A stretch of 64,000 nt of DNA, taken from assembly GCA_963976055.1 (NCBI GenBank), contig CAXBJB010000002.1:310001-374000 (forward strand). The letters run 5' to 3'. The stretch is from UBA1479 sp963976055. Lineage in GTDB: Bacteria; Pseudomonadota; Alphaproteobacteria; Rhodospirillales; Casp-alpha2. The position numbers were made by a program, and so were the translations under genes. Shown here piece by piece: positions 41,831 through 51,034 of this stretch; position 1 is the stretch's first letter; each line of letters begins with the position of its first letter. Under the pieces are notes generated by a model. The model was not told the origin of the DNA. It did no database searches and saw nothing but the letters and a program-made list of their open reading frames with translations.

Positions 41831-42963
41831 TCGGCACCTCGGTCGATGGGTTGGCGGCCGACGATGGTCAGCCCATGGCCGTCCAGGCCGACCACGGTCT
41901 TGGTTGAATTGGTCAAAAGGGTCATCTCCGTAATGCCGAGGTCGGTCAGGATCTGCGCGCCCACGCCGTAATCGCGGAGCTGACCGGACGGCTTTTCGCC
42001 CTCGCCCAACTTGGCCTTGACCCGGTCGGACAGGCTGGTCGGCATGGGTTCGCGGATCAGCACGATGACGCCGCGGCCCATTTCGCCGATGATTTCCATG
42101 GACCGCTGCAACAGGCCGTCGGCGCCCCGCGAATTGTCGCCCAGCACGTCCTCCAGCACGTTCAGCGCGTGCATGCGCACGGGCACCGGCCCGCCTTTGG
42201 AGATGTCGCCCTTCACCAGGGCGATGTGTTCCGCATAGGCCACGGTGTTCTGATAGATCGCCATGGTGAAGCTGCCGCCGTGGCGGCTTTCGAACGACGT
42301 TTCCAAAATGCGTTTGACCAGACGGTCGTTCTGCCGCCGGTAGGCGATCAGGTCGGCGATTGTCGCGATCTTCAGCCCGTGGTGCTGGGCGAACTCGACC
42401 AGATCCGGCATGCGCGCCATGGTGCCGTCGTCGTTCATGATCTCGCAGATCACGCCGGCCGGGCTGAGACCGGCCAGGCGCGCGACGTCGACGGCCGCTT
42501 CCGTATGCCCGGCACGCACCAGGGTGCCGCCGTCGCGGGCTTCCAGCGGAAAGATATGGCCCGGCGTGGCGATGTCGGCCGCCCCCCGCGCCGGGTCGAT
42601 GGCGACGGAGATCGTGCGCGCCCGGTCCGAGGCGGAAATGCCGGTGGTGACGCCCTCGCGGGCCTCGATCGACACGGTGAAGGCCGTCTGATGGCGCGAC
42701 GAATTGGTGCGGCTCATATGCGGCAGGTTGAGTTTTTCGACCCGTTCGCGGGTCAGCGCCAGGCAGATCAGCCCGCGCCCGAAGCGCGCCATGAAATTGA
42801 TGGCGTCCGGCGTCGCCATCTGGGCCGGAATGACCAGGTCGCCCTCGTTCTCGCGCTCTTCGTCGTCGACCAGGATGAACATGCGCCCGTTGCGCGCGTC
42901 CTCGATGATGTCCTCGATCGGCGACAGGGTGCTGTCGTAGGCGTTAACGTCTTGTAATTTCAA
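41827..42963 (-). CDS. ribB: DHBP synthase with degenerate GTP-cyclohydrolase II-like domain (RibBX type)
   Basis: Residues about 12-210 are an intact 3,4-dihydroxy-2-butanone 4-phosphate synthase (FILVDDEERENEGDLVIPAQ, MSRTNSSRHQTAFTVSIEA, RAGHTEAAVDVARLAGL). The second half aligns with GTP cyclohydrolase II, but the zinc motif CLTGDVFGSxRCDCG is replaced by ALNVLEDVLGDNSRGADG: all three Cys are lost, so this half should not open GTP. RibBX proteins of this kind are known in proteobacteria. The start is TTG overlapping the ribE stop. A true ribA must be elsewhere. Confidence 0.92.
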   Translation of the reverse strand: MKLQDVNAYDSTLSPIEDIIEDARNGRMFILVDDEERENEGDLVIPAQMATPDAINFMARFGRGLICLALTRERVEKLNLPHMSRTNSSRHQTAFTVSIEAREGVTTGISASDRARTISVAIDPARGAADIATPGHIFPLEARDGGTLVRAGHTEAAVDVARLAGLSPAGVICEIMNDDGTMARMPDLVEFAQHHGLKIATIADLIAYRRQNDRLVKRILETSFESRHGGSFTMAIYQNTVAYAEHIALVKGDISKGGPVPVRMHALNVLEDVLGDNSRGADGLLQRSMEIIGEMGRGVIVLIREPMPTSLSDRVKAKLGEGEKPSGQLRDYGVGAQILTDLGITEMTLLTNSTKTVVGLDGHGLTIVGRQPIDRGAE

Positions 42964-43559
42964 GGGGCTTCACCATTCATCTGCATGAGCCGCGCAACAT
43001 AGCGCGCCAGCATATCGATTTCCAGGTTCACGGCGCCGCCGGCGGCCAGGCCGCCGAGGGTCGTCTGTTCCTGGGTATGGGGGATGATATTGACCGTGAA
43101 ATCCCGGGCCGCAACCGTGTTCACGGTCAGCGACACGCCGTCCAGGGTGACCGAGCCCTTGGCGGCGATAAAGGGTGCCAGGGCGCCCGGCGCGCGGAAG
43201 GTCATTTTCAGGGACTCCCCTTCCACCTCCCGCGCCACCAGTTCGGCCATGCCATCGACATGGCCCGAAACGATATGCCCACCCAGTTCGTCCCCGGCCT
43301 TGAGCGCGCGTTCCAGGTTGACGGTGGTGTTCTCGCGCCAAGTGCCGAGCGTCGTCAACCGCCGGGTTTCGCCCGAGGCTTCAAAGGCGAGCCAGCCCGG
43401 CCCTTTTTCCACCACCGTCAGGCAGCAGCCCGAACAGGCGACGGACGCGCCGATGGCGATGTCCTGCGTGTCGAAGACCGTTTCGATTTCCAGGCGACCG
43501 TCATCCGCATGCTCGATGGCGCGGACCCGGCCGACGTCGGTGATGATGCCTGTAAACAT
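42960..43559 (-). CDS. ribE: Riboflavin synthase alpha subunit
   Basis: Dismutates two lumazines into riboflavin. The 199-residue product has two lumazine-binding repeats: MFTGIITDVGRVRAIE with VACSGCCLTVVEKGPGWLAFEASGETRR, then GGHIVSGHVDGMAELVAREVEG with VTLDGVSLTVNTV. The MFTGI start is characteristic. It sits 9 bp after ribD. No FMN riboswitch is seen; the operon is tightly packed. Confidence 0.96.
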   Translation of the reverse strand: MFTGIITDVGRVRAIEHADDGRLEIETVFDTQDIAIGASVACSGCCLTVVEKGPGWLAFEASGETRRLTTLGTWRENTTVNLERALKAGDELGGHIVSGHVDGMAELVAREVEGESLKMTFRAPGALAPFIAAKGSVTLDGVSLTVNTVAARDFTVNIIPHTQEQTTLGGLAAGGAVNLEIDMLARYVARLMQMNGEAP

Positions 43560-43568
43560 GAGTGCTTC

Positions 43569-44729
43569 TTACGCCGGACGGGGACGAACCGCCAGTATTT
43601 CCAGGATGTCGTCGCCGACCAGTTCCATGGACAGGCGCTCGAAGCGTAAGGCGTCGCTCATGGTCACGACCGACAGAGGGGCGACCGCCGGAACGCCGTC
43701 GCTGCCGACCACCACGGGGGCATGGAACCAGGCTAGGCGGTCGACCAGCCCGGCCTTCAGGAACGTCGCCGCCACCGTGCCGCCGCCTTCGATCAGAAGC
43801 CGTGTGATCCCGGCCCGGGCCAAGGTGGCGAGCACCGCCGCCGGGTCCGGGCGGCCGTTGTCGCCGGCGGCGACGCGGACCACCTGGGCGCCTGCTTTTT
43901 CCAAGGATTCCGCCGCCTCGGGAGAAGCGTCCGGAACCGTAACGACCCACAGAGGGATGTCCTTGGCCGATGCCGCCAGCTTGCCCGTGGGCGGCGTCTT
44001 CAAATGCGTGTCGAGCACCACCCGCGCGGGTGAGCTGGCCTCCATCCCCGGCAGACGGCAGGTCAGTTCCGGATCATCGGCCAGCACCGTGCCGATGCCG
44101 ACCAGGATGGCGTCGGATTGAGCGCGCATCAGATGGCCGCGCGCCCGGGCCGCGTCGGAGGTCACCCATTTGCTGTCTCCGCCGGCGGCGGCGATGCGGC
44201 CGTCAAGGCTGGACGCCGCCTTCAGCAAAACCATCGGCCGGCCCTTGGCGGCACGGGTGAAATAACCGGCGTTGATCTCCCGGGCACGGGGTTCGTCCAG
44301 GCCCTGATCGACGGTGATCCCGGCTTTTTCCAGGGCGGCGATACCCTGCTCGGCCACCCGGTCGTCCGGATCGGTGACGGCGATGACGGCGCGGCGGATG
44401 CCGGCGGCGATCAAGGCGTCCGTGCAGGGGCCGGTCTGGCCCGTGTGGCAGCAGGGTTCCAGCGTCACATAGGCCGTGGCGCCCCGGGCAAGTTCCCCTG
44501 CCCGCGCCAAGGCTTCCGTCTCGGCATGGGGCCGTCCGCCGGGCTGGGTCCAGCCGCGCCCGACCACGCGCCCGCCGCCCTCCCGGCAGCCTTCAAGGTC
44601 CGGGCGGACGAGGACGCAGCCGACGGCCGGATTGGGCCAGGCATTGCCCAGCCCGCGCCGGGCGAGCCCCAGCGCCATGGCCATGAACCGCCGGTCGTGC
44701 TTGGTGAATGGGTTAGTCGTCTTCGCCAC
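43569..44729 (-). CDS. ribD: Bifunctional pyrimidine deaminase/reductase RibD
   Basis: A 386-residue two-domain enzyme. The deaminase has zinc ligands in HAETEAL and TLEPCCHTGQTGPCTDALI; the NADPH-dependent reductase half contains PMVLLKAASSLDGRIA, GIGTVLADDPELTCRLP and LLIEGGGTVAATFL. The start overlaps the end of nrdR by 17 bp. It is the first riboflavin gene of the operon. Confidence 0.96.
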   Translation of the reverse strand: MAKTTNPFTKHDRRFMAMALGLARRGLGNAWPNPAVGCVLVRPDLEGCREGGGRVVGRGWTQPGGRPHAETEALARAGELARGATAYVTLEPCCHTGQTGPCTDALIAAGIRRAVIAVTDPDDRVAEQGIAALEKAGITVDQGLDEPRAREINAGYFTRAAKGRPMVLLKAASSLDGRIAAAGGDSKWVTSDAARARGHLMRAQSDAILVGIGTVLADDPELTCRLPGMEASSPARVVLDTHLKTPPTGKLAASAKDIPLWVVTVPDASPEAAESLEKAGAQVVRVAAGDNGRPDPAAVLATLARAGITRLLIEGGGTVAATFLKAGLVDRLAWFHAPVVVGSDGVPAVAPLSVVTMSDALRFERLSMELVGDDILEILAVRPRPA

Positions 44730-45171
44730 TTAAGTTCTCGACGAAGGCCTCGAAATCCTTGGCCTCGCGGAAGTTTCGATAGACGGAGGCGAAACGCACG
44801 TAGGCGACCTGATCCAGGTTGGCCAGGTTTTCCATGACCATTTCGCCGACCACCTTGGAGGGGATTTCGTTCTCGCCCAGGGTTTCGAGCCGTCGCTGTA
44901 TGGAATTGACGATCCGCTCGATGCGGTCTTCGTCCACCGGGCGCTTGCGCAGCGCGATATGCAGGGAGCGCGACAGCTTATCGCGGTCGAAGGGGGTTTT
45001 TTCTCCGTCCTTCTTGACGACCACTAGTTCGCGCAGTTGGACCCGCTCGAAGGTCGTCCAGCGCGCACCGCAGGCCGGGCAGAAACGCCGACGGCGAACG
45101 GCCGAGCCGTCTTCGGTCGGCCGGGAATCCTTCACCTGAGAATCGTCATGTCCGCAGAATGGGCACCGCAT
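44713..45171 (-). CDS. nrdR: Ribonucleotide reductase transcriptional repressor NrdR
   Basis: A 152-residue repressor with an N-terminal zinc ribbon (CPFCGHDDSQVKDSRP, CPACGARWTTFE) and an ATP-cone domain (VVKKDGEKTPFDRDKLSRSL onward) that senses dATP/ATP. It controls ribonucleotide reductase genes, none of which is in the window. Order glyA-nrdR-ribD is conserved in alphaproteobacteria. Confidence 0.96.
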   Translation of the reverse strand: MRCPFCGHDDSQVKDSRPTEDGSAVRRRRFCPACGARWTTFERVQLRELVVVKKDGEKTPFDRDKLSRSLHIALRKRPVDEDRIERIVNSIQRRLETLGENEIPSKVVGEMVMENLANLDQVAYVRFASVYRNFREAKDFEAFVENLSGEDD

Positions 45172-45235
45172 CGGTCACTACTCCCCAATATTTTGTGTTT
45201 TGTACCCGCTCAGGTCTAAACAAGCCGTTACCGGC

Positions 45236-46549
45236 CTAGATGTTCGAATAGATCGGAAAATCCCGGCACAGGCGGCCCACGGCGTCGGCCGCCTTGGCTT
45301 CCGCCGCCGAATTGTCGGCCGGATTGGCGGCGACACCGTCCAGCACGTCGGCGATCAGATTGCCGATTTCGCGGAATTCCCCCTCGCCGAAGCCGCGCGT
45401 GGTGCCCGCCGGGGTGCCGAGCCGGATGCCCGAGGTCACCGTCGGCTTTTCCGGATCGAACGGCACGCCGTTCTTGTTGCAGGTCATGCGGGCGTTTTCC
45501 AGGGCGGCCTCGGCCACGACCCCGGTCAGGCCCTTGGCGCGCATGTCGACCAGCATTAGATGCGTGTCCGTGCCGCCAGCGACGATGTCGAAGCCGCGTG
45601 CAACCAGCGTTTCCGCCAAAACCCGGGCATTGGCCACGACGCGCGCAGAGTAATCCTTGAATTCGGGGCGCAGGGCCTCGCCGAAGGCGACCGCCTTGGC
45701 GGCGATGACATGCATCAGCGGCCCGCCCTGCAGGCCCGGGAACACGGCCGAATTGATCTTCTTGGCGATCGCTTCGTCGTTGGTCAGGATCATGCCGCCG
45801 CGCGGCCCGCGCAGCGTCTTGTGGGTCGTCGTGGTGGCGATGTCCGCATAGGGGAACGGGCTCGGATGCACCCCGGCGGCGACCAGACCCGCGAAATGGG
45901 CCATATCGACCATCATCAGCGCCCCGACCTTGTCGCAAATCTCGCGGAACTTGGGAAAATCGAGGGTGCGCGGATAGGCCGAGCCGCCGGCGATGATGAC
46001 CTTCGGCTTGTGCGCCACGGCCAGTTCCTCGACCTCGTCGAAGTCGACGCGGGCGTCCTGCTTGCGCACGCCGTACTGCACGGCGTCGAACCACTTGCCC
46101 GACATGGCGGGCGGCGCGCCATGGGTCAGATGCCCGCCGGCGGCCAGCGACATGCCCATGATGCACTCGCCCGGCTTGACCAGGGCCAGCATCACGGCCC
46201 CGTTGGCCTGCGCGCCCGAATGGGGCTGCACGTTGGCGAAACCGCAGCCGAACAGCTTCTTGGCCCGCTCGATGGCGAGCGTTTCCGCGACGTCCACGAA
46301 TTCGCAGCCGCCGTAATAGCGACGCCCGGGATAGCCCTCGGCGTATTTATTGGTCATGACGCCGCCCTGGGCCTCCATGACCGCGCGGGACACGATGTTT
46401 TCGGACGCGATCAGCTCGATCTTGTCCTGCTGGCGCTGCAATTCGGCGCGCTCGGCGGCGTAAAGCTCGGGGTCCGTCTCGGATAAAGGTGCTTCGAAGA
46501 AGCGGTTGAGGGACGGATCGGCGTATTTCGGTGTATCGGCGTCGGGCAT
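45236..46549 (-). CDS. glyA: Serine hydroxymethyltransferase
   Basis: Interconverts serine and glycine with tetrahydrofolate, the main one-carbon source. The 437-residue fold type I PLP enzyme has KYAEGYPGRRYYGGCEFVD, VQPHSGAQANGAVMLAL, DMAHFAGLVAAG and the Schiff-base Lys in ATTTTHKTLRGPRGG. Full length. It lies 64 bp before nrdR and 87 bp after rpiB on the same strand. Confidence 0.97.
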   Translation of the reverse strand: MPDADTPKYADPSLNRFFEAPLSETDPELYAAERAELQRQQDKIELIASENIVSRAVMEAQGGVMTNKYAEGYPGRRYYGGCEFVDVAETLAIERAKKLFGCGFANVQPHSGAQANGAVMLALVKPGECIMGMSLAAGGHLTHGAPPAMSGKWFDAVQYGVRKQDARVDFDEVEELAVAHKPKVIIAGGSAYPRTLDFPKFREICDKVGALMMVDMAHFAGLVAAGVHPSPFPYADIATTTTHKTLRGPRGGMILTNDEAIAKKINSAVFPGLQGGPLMHVIAAKAVAFGEALRPEFKDYSARVVANARVLAETLVARGFDIVAGGTDTHLMLVDMRAKGLTGVVAEAALENARMTCNKNGVPFDPEKPTVTSGIRLGTPAGTTRGFGEGEFREIGNLIADVLDGVAANPADNSAAEAKAADAVGRLCRDFPIYSNI

Positions 46550-46636
46550 GGCGGGTTCAGTCCTTAGAATTTCGGTTGCGGCGCCCGGACGTCGTCGGCA
46601 GCGGGCGCGGATGTTCAGGCGTATGATGGGCCGGCC

Positions 46637-47080
46637 TCAGGCCGGGGCGGACAGCTTGTCCACGCGGCGGCCGTGGCGGCCGCCCTCGAAGTCGGTTTCC
46701 AGGAACACCTTAAGGCAGTCCTTGGCCGTTTCGGCGCCGATCATGCGGCCGCCGAAGCAGATCACGTTGGCGTCATTGTGCTGGCGGCACATGCGGGCCC
46801 CGAGCGCATCGTGGATCAGGGCGGCGCGGACTTCCGCATAGCGGTTGGCGGCCATCGAAATACCGATCCCGGAGCCGCAGACCAGAACGCCCAGGTCGGC
46901 CTTGCCGTCGCGGATGGCCTGGGCCATGGCGAAGCCGAAATCGGGGTAATCGACCGAGTCCTCGGAATTGGTGCCGAGGTCCAGGACCTCATGGCCCATG
47001 TCGGCAAGCTGCTTGAGCAGATCGCTTTTCAGGGCGAAGCCGGCGTGATCGCAGGCGATGGCGATGGGTTTGGTGCTCAC
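46637..47080 (-). CDS. rpiB: Ribose 5-phosphate isomerase B
   Basis: A 147-residue protein with ACDHAGFALKSDLLKQL, DLGTNSEDSVDYPDFGFAMAQAI, LVCGSGIGISMAANR (catalytic Cys in VCGSGIG) and ALIHDALGARMCRQHNDANVICFGGR. It converts ribose 5-phosphate to ribulose 5-phosphate, the riboflavin precursor made into DHBP by ribB downstream. RpiB-glyA linkage is common in this class. Confidence 0.95.
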   Translation of the reverse strand: MSTKPIAIACDHAGFALKSDLLKQLADMGHEVLDLGTNSEDSVDYPDFGFAMAQAIRDGKADLGVLVCGSGIGISMAANRYAEVRAALIHDALGARMCRQHNDANVICFGGRMIGAETAKDCLKVFLETDFEGGRHGRRVDKLSAPA

Positions 47081-47267
47081 GGGTGTCCACCTAGGGCTTA
47101 TGGAAGGCTGCGTTCGTCCGGCGGCAGTGATACCACATCTCGATTCTTGCCGCTACACGAACACAAGGGCTCTGCCCCGCTCCAGATGTAGAAAACATGG
47201 GGCCGACACAAAACATGTGGAAAAACCGGCAATGAAAATCAAGCGCCGAATTGTCCCCCGGCAATGT

Positions 47268-47513
47268 TCAGGCCAGCAGGTCCGTGCGCCCGGTCCGGCC
47301 CGTTCCCAGGACTTGCGTACGGCGCTTGCGCAGCACGTATTTTAGCTTGCGGACGGCCAGGCGCTGGACCATCGCTTGGGAATACTTGGCGTCGCAGATG
47401 GAGATCACCTCGACGCCCGTACGCGGATCGATGGCGGTGACCCGCACATAGCGTCCCTTGGGCTGGAACTCGAACAGCACTTCCGGCAGGTAAACGTCGT
47501 CTTGCGTGGCCAA
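47268..47513 (-). CDS. Small conserved hypothetical protein
   Basis: An 81-residue protein with a compact beta-rich pattern (VLFEFQPKGRYVRVTAIDPRTGVEVISICDAK) followed by a basic helix (AMVQRLAVRKLKYVLRKRRTQVL). It has no signal peptide and one Cys. It may belong to the uncharacterised DUF6898-type group of alphaproteobacteria; that is recollection, not proof. It lies 50 bp downstream of icmF on the same strand. Confidence 0.6.
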   Translation of the reverse strand: MATQDDVYLPEVLFEFQPKGRYVRVTAIDPRTGVEVISICDAKYSQAMVQRLAVRKLKYVLRKRRTQVLGTGRTGRTDLLA

Positions 47514-47563
47514 GCCAGAGCCCTTTTTCCACCGACCGGGAGCGACCGTTCAGGCCGGCCCGG

Positions 47564-50500
47564 CTACATGTTCCGGCGGTACTGTCCGCCCGCGTCGAAC
47601 AACGCGTCCGTGATCTGACCCAGGGAACACGATTTCACGGCCTCCATCAAGGCGGCAAACAGGTTGCCGTCCGATGCGGCGGCGGTCTTCAGATCGGCAA
47701 GCGCCGCCTGGGCATCCTCGCGCCGCGCATCGTGAAACGCCCGCAGCCTTTTGATCTGATTCTGTTTTTCCTCTTCCGAGGACCGCTGCAACGGCGGTTC
47801 GGCCAGCCCCACGTCCGGATTGGGATTGAGGAAGGTGTTGACGCCCACGATGGGCAGGCTGCCGTCGTGCTTGAGGGTCTCGTAATGCAACGATTCCTCT
47901 TGGATCCTGCCGCGCTGGTAGCCCGTTTCCATGGCGCCGAGCACGCCGCCGCGTTCGGAAATACGTTCGAACTCCTGCAATACGGCCTCTTCCACCAGGT
48001 CGGTCAACTCGTCGATGACGAAGGCCCCCTGGTTGGGGTTTTCGTTCTTGGCCAGGCCCCATTCCTTGTTGATCACCATCTGGATGGCGATGGCCCGGCG
48101 CAGACTGTCCTCGGTCGGCGTGGTGAAGGCCTCGTCGAAGGCGTTGGTGTGCAGCGAATTGCAGTTGTCGTAGACCGCGATGAGGGCCTGCAACGTGGTG
48201 CGGATGTCGTTGAAGTCCATTTCCTGGGCGTGCAGCGAGCGGCCCGAGGTTTGGATGTGGTATTTGAGCTTTTGCGAGCGCTCGTTGGCGCCGTAGCGCT
48301 CCTTCATCGCAACCGCCCAGATGCGGCGCGCGACCCGGCCCATGACCGTGTATTCCGGGTCCATGCCGTTGGAGAAAAAGAACGACAGGTTGGGCGCGAA
48401 ATCGTCGATGTTCATGCCGCGCGCGAGGTAAGCCTCGACGAAGGTGAAGCCGTTGGCGAGCGTGAAGGCGAGCTGCGAGATCGGGTTCGCCCCCGCCTCG
48501 GCGATGTGATAGCCGGAGATCGAGACGGAATAGAAGTTCCGCACCTTGTGTTGGACGAAATAGGCCTGGATATCGGCCATCATGCGCAGCGCGAATTCCG
48601 TCGAGAAGATGCAGGTGTTCTGGCCCTGGTCTTCCTTGAGAATGTCCGCCTGCACCGTACCGCGCACGTTGGCGAGCGTCCAGGCGCGGATCTCCGCCGC
48701 TTCCGCGTCGTCGGGTGCCCGCCCCTTCTCGGCCTCGAACTTGGCCATCTGCTGGTTGATCGCCGTGTTCAGGAACATCGCCAGGATGGCCGGCGCCGGA
48801 CCGTTGATGGTCATGGAGACCGAGGTCGAGGGCGCGCAAAGGTCGAAGCCGTCGTACAATTCGGCCATGTCGTGCAGCGTCGCGATCGAGACGCCGGAAT
48901 TGCCCACCTTGCCGTAGATGTCCGGGCGTTCGTCCGGATCGAAGCCGTAAAGCGTCACGGAATCAAAGGCCGTGGACAGGCGCTTGGCCTCGGACTCCTT
49001 GGACAGGTACTTGAACCGGGCGTTGGTACGCTTGGGGTCGCCCTCGCCCGCGAACATGCGGGTGGGGTCTTCCTCGGTCCGCTTGAAGGGGAACACGCCC
49101 GCCGTGAAGGGGAAGTAACCCGGCAGGTTCTCCCGCATCAGCCATTTAAGCAATTCGCCGTGATCTTCATATTTCGGCAGGCTGACGCGACGGATCGTGT
49201 TGCCGGACAGGGTCGTGCGGGTCAGCGCGTTGCGGATTTCCCGGTCGCGCACGGCGACCACCATCTCGTCGCCCGAATAGGCATCCTTGACCGCCGGCCA
49301 AGCATCCAACAGGGCATGGGACTCGGCGCTCAGTTGCTTATGTTTTGAGTCAGCAAGGCTTTCCACATCCCTGGAAGGCTTGCCATTTTCGGTCAACATG
49401 CGGGCCGTTTCCTGGGCCTGCTGGCGGGCCCGGGCGATGTGCGCCTGGGCCTCGGCCCGGGCCAGGTAACTGCGCACTTCGTCGGCGATTTCGGCCAGAT
49501 AGCGCTGGCGGTCCGGCGGCACGATGGCCTGGCCCGGCTCCGACGCCTTGCTGTCCACCGCCGGCAGCAGGTGAGGCAGCGCCGGAAAGCCCTTGGCCGT
49601 GAATTGGTTCAACAGTTCCTGATAGACCGCCGTCACGCCGGTGTCGTTGAACCGGGAGGCAATCGCGCCGAACACGGGCATGTCGTCGGGCTTGGCGGCG
49701 AAGGCCTCGCGGTTGCGCTGAACCTGCTTGCGCACGTCGCGCAGCGCGTCCATGGCGCCCTTGCGGTCCATTTTGTTGATCACGATGACGTCGGCGAAAT
49801 CCAGCATGTCGATCTTCTCGAGCTGGCTGGCGGCGCCGAACTCGGGCGTCATGACGTAAAGCGAGACGTCGCAGAACGGCACGATACCGGCGTCTCCCTG
49901 TCCGATCCCGGGCGTTTCGATGATGACGATGTCGGCGCCCGCGGCCTTCACGGCGGCGATGATGTCGGCAAGCGCCGGCGGCACCTCCGTCTTGGCGTCC
50001 CTTGTGGCGAGGGAGCGGAAGAACACGTTGGGCGCGTTGTTGGCGTTCATGCGGATGCGGTCGCCCAGCAGCGCCCCGCCCGTCTTGCGCCGGGTTGGGT
50101 CGATGGCGACGACGGCGATGCGGGGTTCTCCCGAGCCGAACCGGAACCGCCGCACGATTTCGTCCGTCAGCGACGATTTACCCGCCCCGCCGGTGCCCGT
50201 GATGCCCAGCACCGGCACCGTGTCGCGGCCCTGGGCCGTGGTCGTGATCTCGTCCCGCATGCCCTTGGGCAGGCGGCCGTCCTCGATCGCCGTGATGACG
50301 CGGGCCAGATCGGCCGCGTCCCCGCCCTTGAGGCCGCTCAGGTCCTTGGGCAGGTCGGCGGATAGGTCGCGCCGCGCGGTCTGGATCATGTCGGCGATCA
50401 TACCCTGTAGCCCTAAGCGGCGGCCGTCCTCGGGCGAATAGACGCGGGTCACGCCGTAGGCTTCCAGATCGCGGACCTCATCGGCGACGATCACGCCGCC

Positions 50501-50842
50501 GCCGCCGCCGAACACGGTGATGTCGGGGCGGTCGCGCTCACGCAGCAGGTCGATCATGTACTTGAAGTATTCCACATGGCCGCCCTGATAGCTTGAGACG
50601 GCGATGCCGTGGGCGTCTTCCTGGATGGCGGCGGTCACCACCTCGTCGACGGAACGGTTGTGGCCCAGGTGGATGACCTCGGCTCCCTGCGCCTGCAAAA
50701 TCCTCCTCATAATATTGATGGCGGCGTCATGGCCGTCGAACAACGCGGCGGCGGTGACGAACCGCACCGGGTGCAGCGGCCCCTTGCTGGTGGCGCCCGG
50801 GGCCTGCGTCGACCCGGCGGTGGGAAGTGTGTCGTCAGGCAC
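47564..50842 (-). CDS. icmF: Fused isobutyryl-CoA mutase IcmF
   Basis: A 1092-residue fusion. First comes an adenosylcobalamin-binding domain (residues about 25-150; LFDGHDAAINIM with Co-ligand H38), then a MeaB-like G-protein chaperone (GITGTGGAGKSS, ATPTRR-like switch, NKMDRKGAMD) and finally the TIM-barrel acyl-CoA mutase (NLPGYFPFTAGVFPFK, FDLCAPSTSVSMTINGPA, ISGYHIAEAGANP). It interconverts isobutyryl- and n-butyryl-CoA; some members also act on isovaleryl/pivalyl-CoA. It is divergent from hemB across a palindrome. No cobalamin riboswitch is visible upstream. Confidence 0.94.
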   Translation of the reverse strand: MPDDTLPTAGSTQAPGATSKGPLHPVRFVTAAALFDGHDAAINIMRRILQAQGAEVIHLGHNRSVDEVVTAAIQEDAHGIAVSSYQGGHVEYFKYMIDLLRERDRPDITVFGGGGGVIVADEVRDLEAYGVTRVYSPEDGRRLGLQGMIADMIQTARRDLSADLPKDLSGLKGGDAADLARVITAIEDGRLPKGMRDEITTTAQGRDTVPVLGITGTGGAGKSSLTDEIVRRFRFGSGEPRIAVVAIDPTRRKTGGALLGDRIRMNANNAPNVFFRSLATRDAKTEVPPALADIIAAVKAAGADIVIIETPGIGQGDAGIVPFCDVSLYVMTPEFGAASQLEKIDMLDFADVIVINKMDRKGAMDALRDVRKQVQRNREAFAAKPDDMPVFGAIASRFNDTGVTAVYQELLNQFTAKGFPALPHLLPAVDSKASEPGQAIVPPDRQRYLAEIADEVRSYLARAEAQAHIARARQQAQETARMLTENGKPSRDVESLADSKHKQLSAESHALLDAWPAVKDAYSGDEMVVAVRDREIRNALTRTTLSGNTIRRVSLPKYEDHGELLKWLMRENLPGYFPFTAGVFPFKRTEEDPTRMFAGEGDPKRTNARFKYLSKESEAKRLSTAFDSVTLYGFDPDERPDIYGKVGNSGVSIATLHDMAELYDGFDLCAPSTSVSMTINGPAPAILAMFLNTAINQQMAKFEAEKGRAPDDAEAAEIRAWTLANVRGTVQADILKEDQGQNTCIFSTEFALRMMADIQAYFVQHKVRNFYSVSISGYHIAEAGANPISQLAFTLANGFTFVEAYLARGMNIDDFAPNLSFFFSNGMDPEYTVMGRVARRIWAVAMKERYGANERSQKLKYHIQTSGRSLHAQEMDFNDIRTTLQALIAVYDNCNSLHTNAFDEAFTTPTEDSLRRAIAIQMVINKEWGLAKNENPNQGAFVIDELTDLVEEAVLQEFERISERGGVLGAMETGYQRGRIQEESLHYETLKHDGSLPIVGVNTFLNPNPDVGLAEPPLQRSSEEEKQNQIKRLRAFHDARREDAQAALADLKTAAASDGNLFAALMEAVKSCSLGQITDALFDAGGQYRRNM

Positions 50843-50878
50843 GATGGTGTTTCCGTTCCCAAGTATCGTTGTGGTTTC

Positions 50879-50892
50879 CGTTTACGTAAACG
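50879..50892. promoter_or_regulatory. 14-bp palindrome in the icmF-hemB divergent region
   Basis: CGTTTACGTAAACG is a perfect palindrome 37 bp before icmF, with an extra half-site ACGTAA to its right. TTTACGTAAAC-type sites are known for MerR-family LiuR regulators of branched-chain acyl-CoA breakdown, which fits icmF. The rest of the 192-bp gap shows no other clear element. Confidence 0.5.
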
Positions 50893-51034
50893 TAAGGCAA
50901 ATCCCCTGTTGGGTAAAGGGACCAATCCCCCGAAGCCGCGTCGAGAAACGTTGACTTTAGCCGATCTGCAAGGGATTTTGTCGGCTCCGTCCAAGCCTTT
51001 GGGCCCTCTGACTCTTCACCGGAAGCAATCGACC

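Noticed and set aside
43560..43568. FMN riboswitch for the riboflavin genes
   Set aside because: The genes overlap or lie within a few bases of one another and no RFN-like leader is seen before nrdR or ribD.
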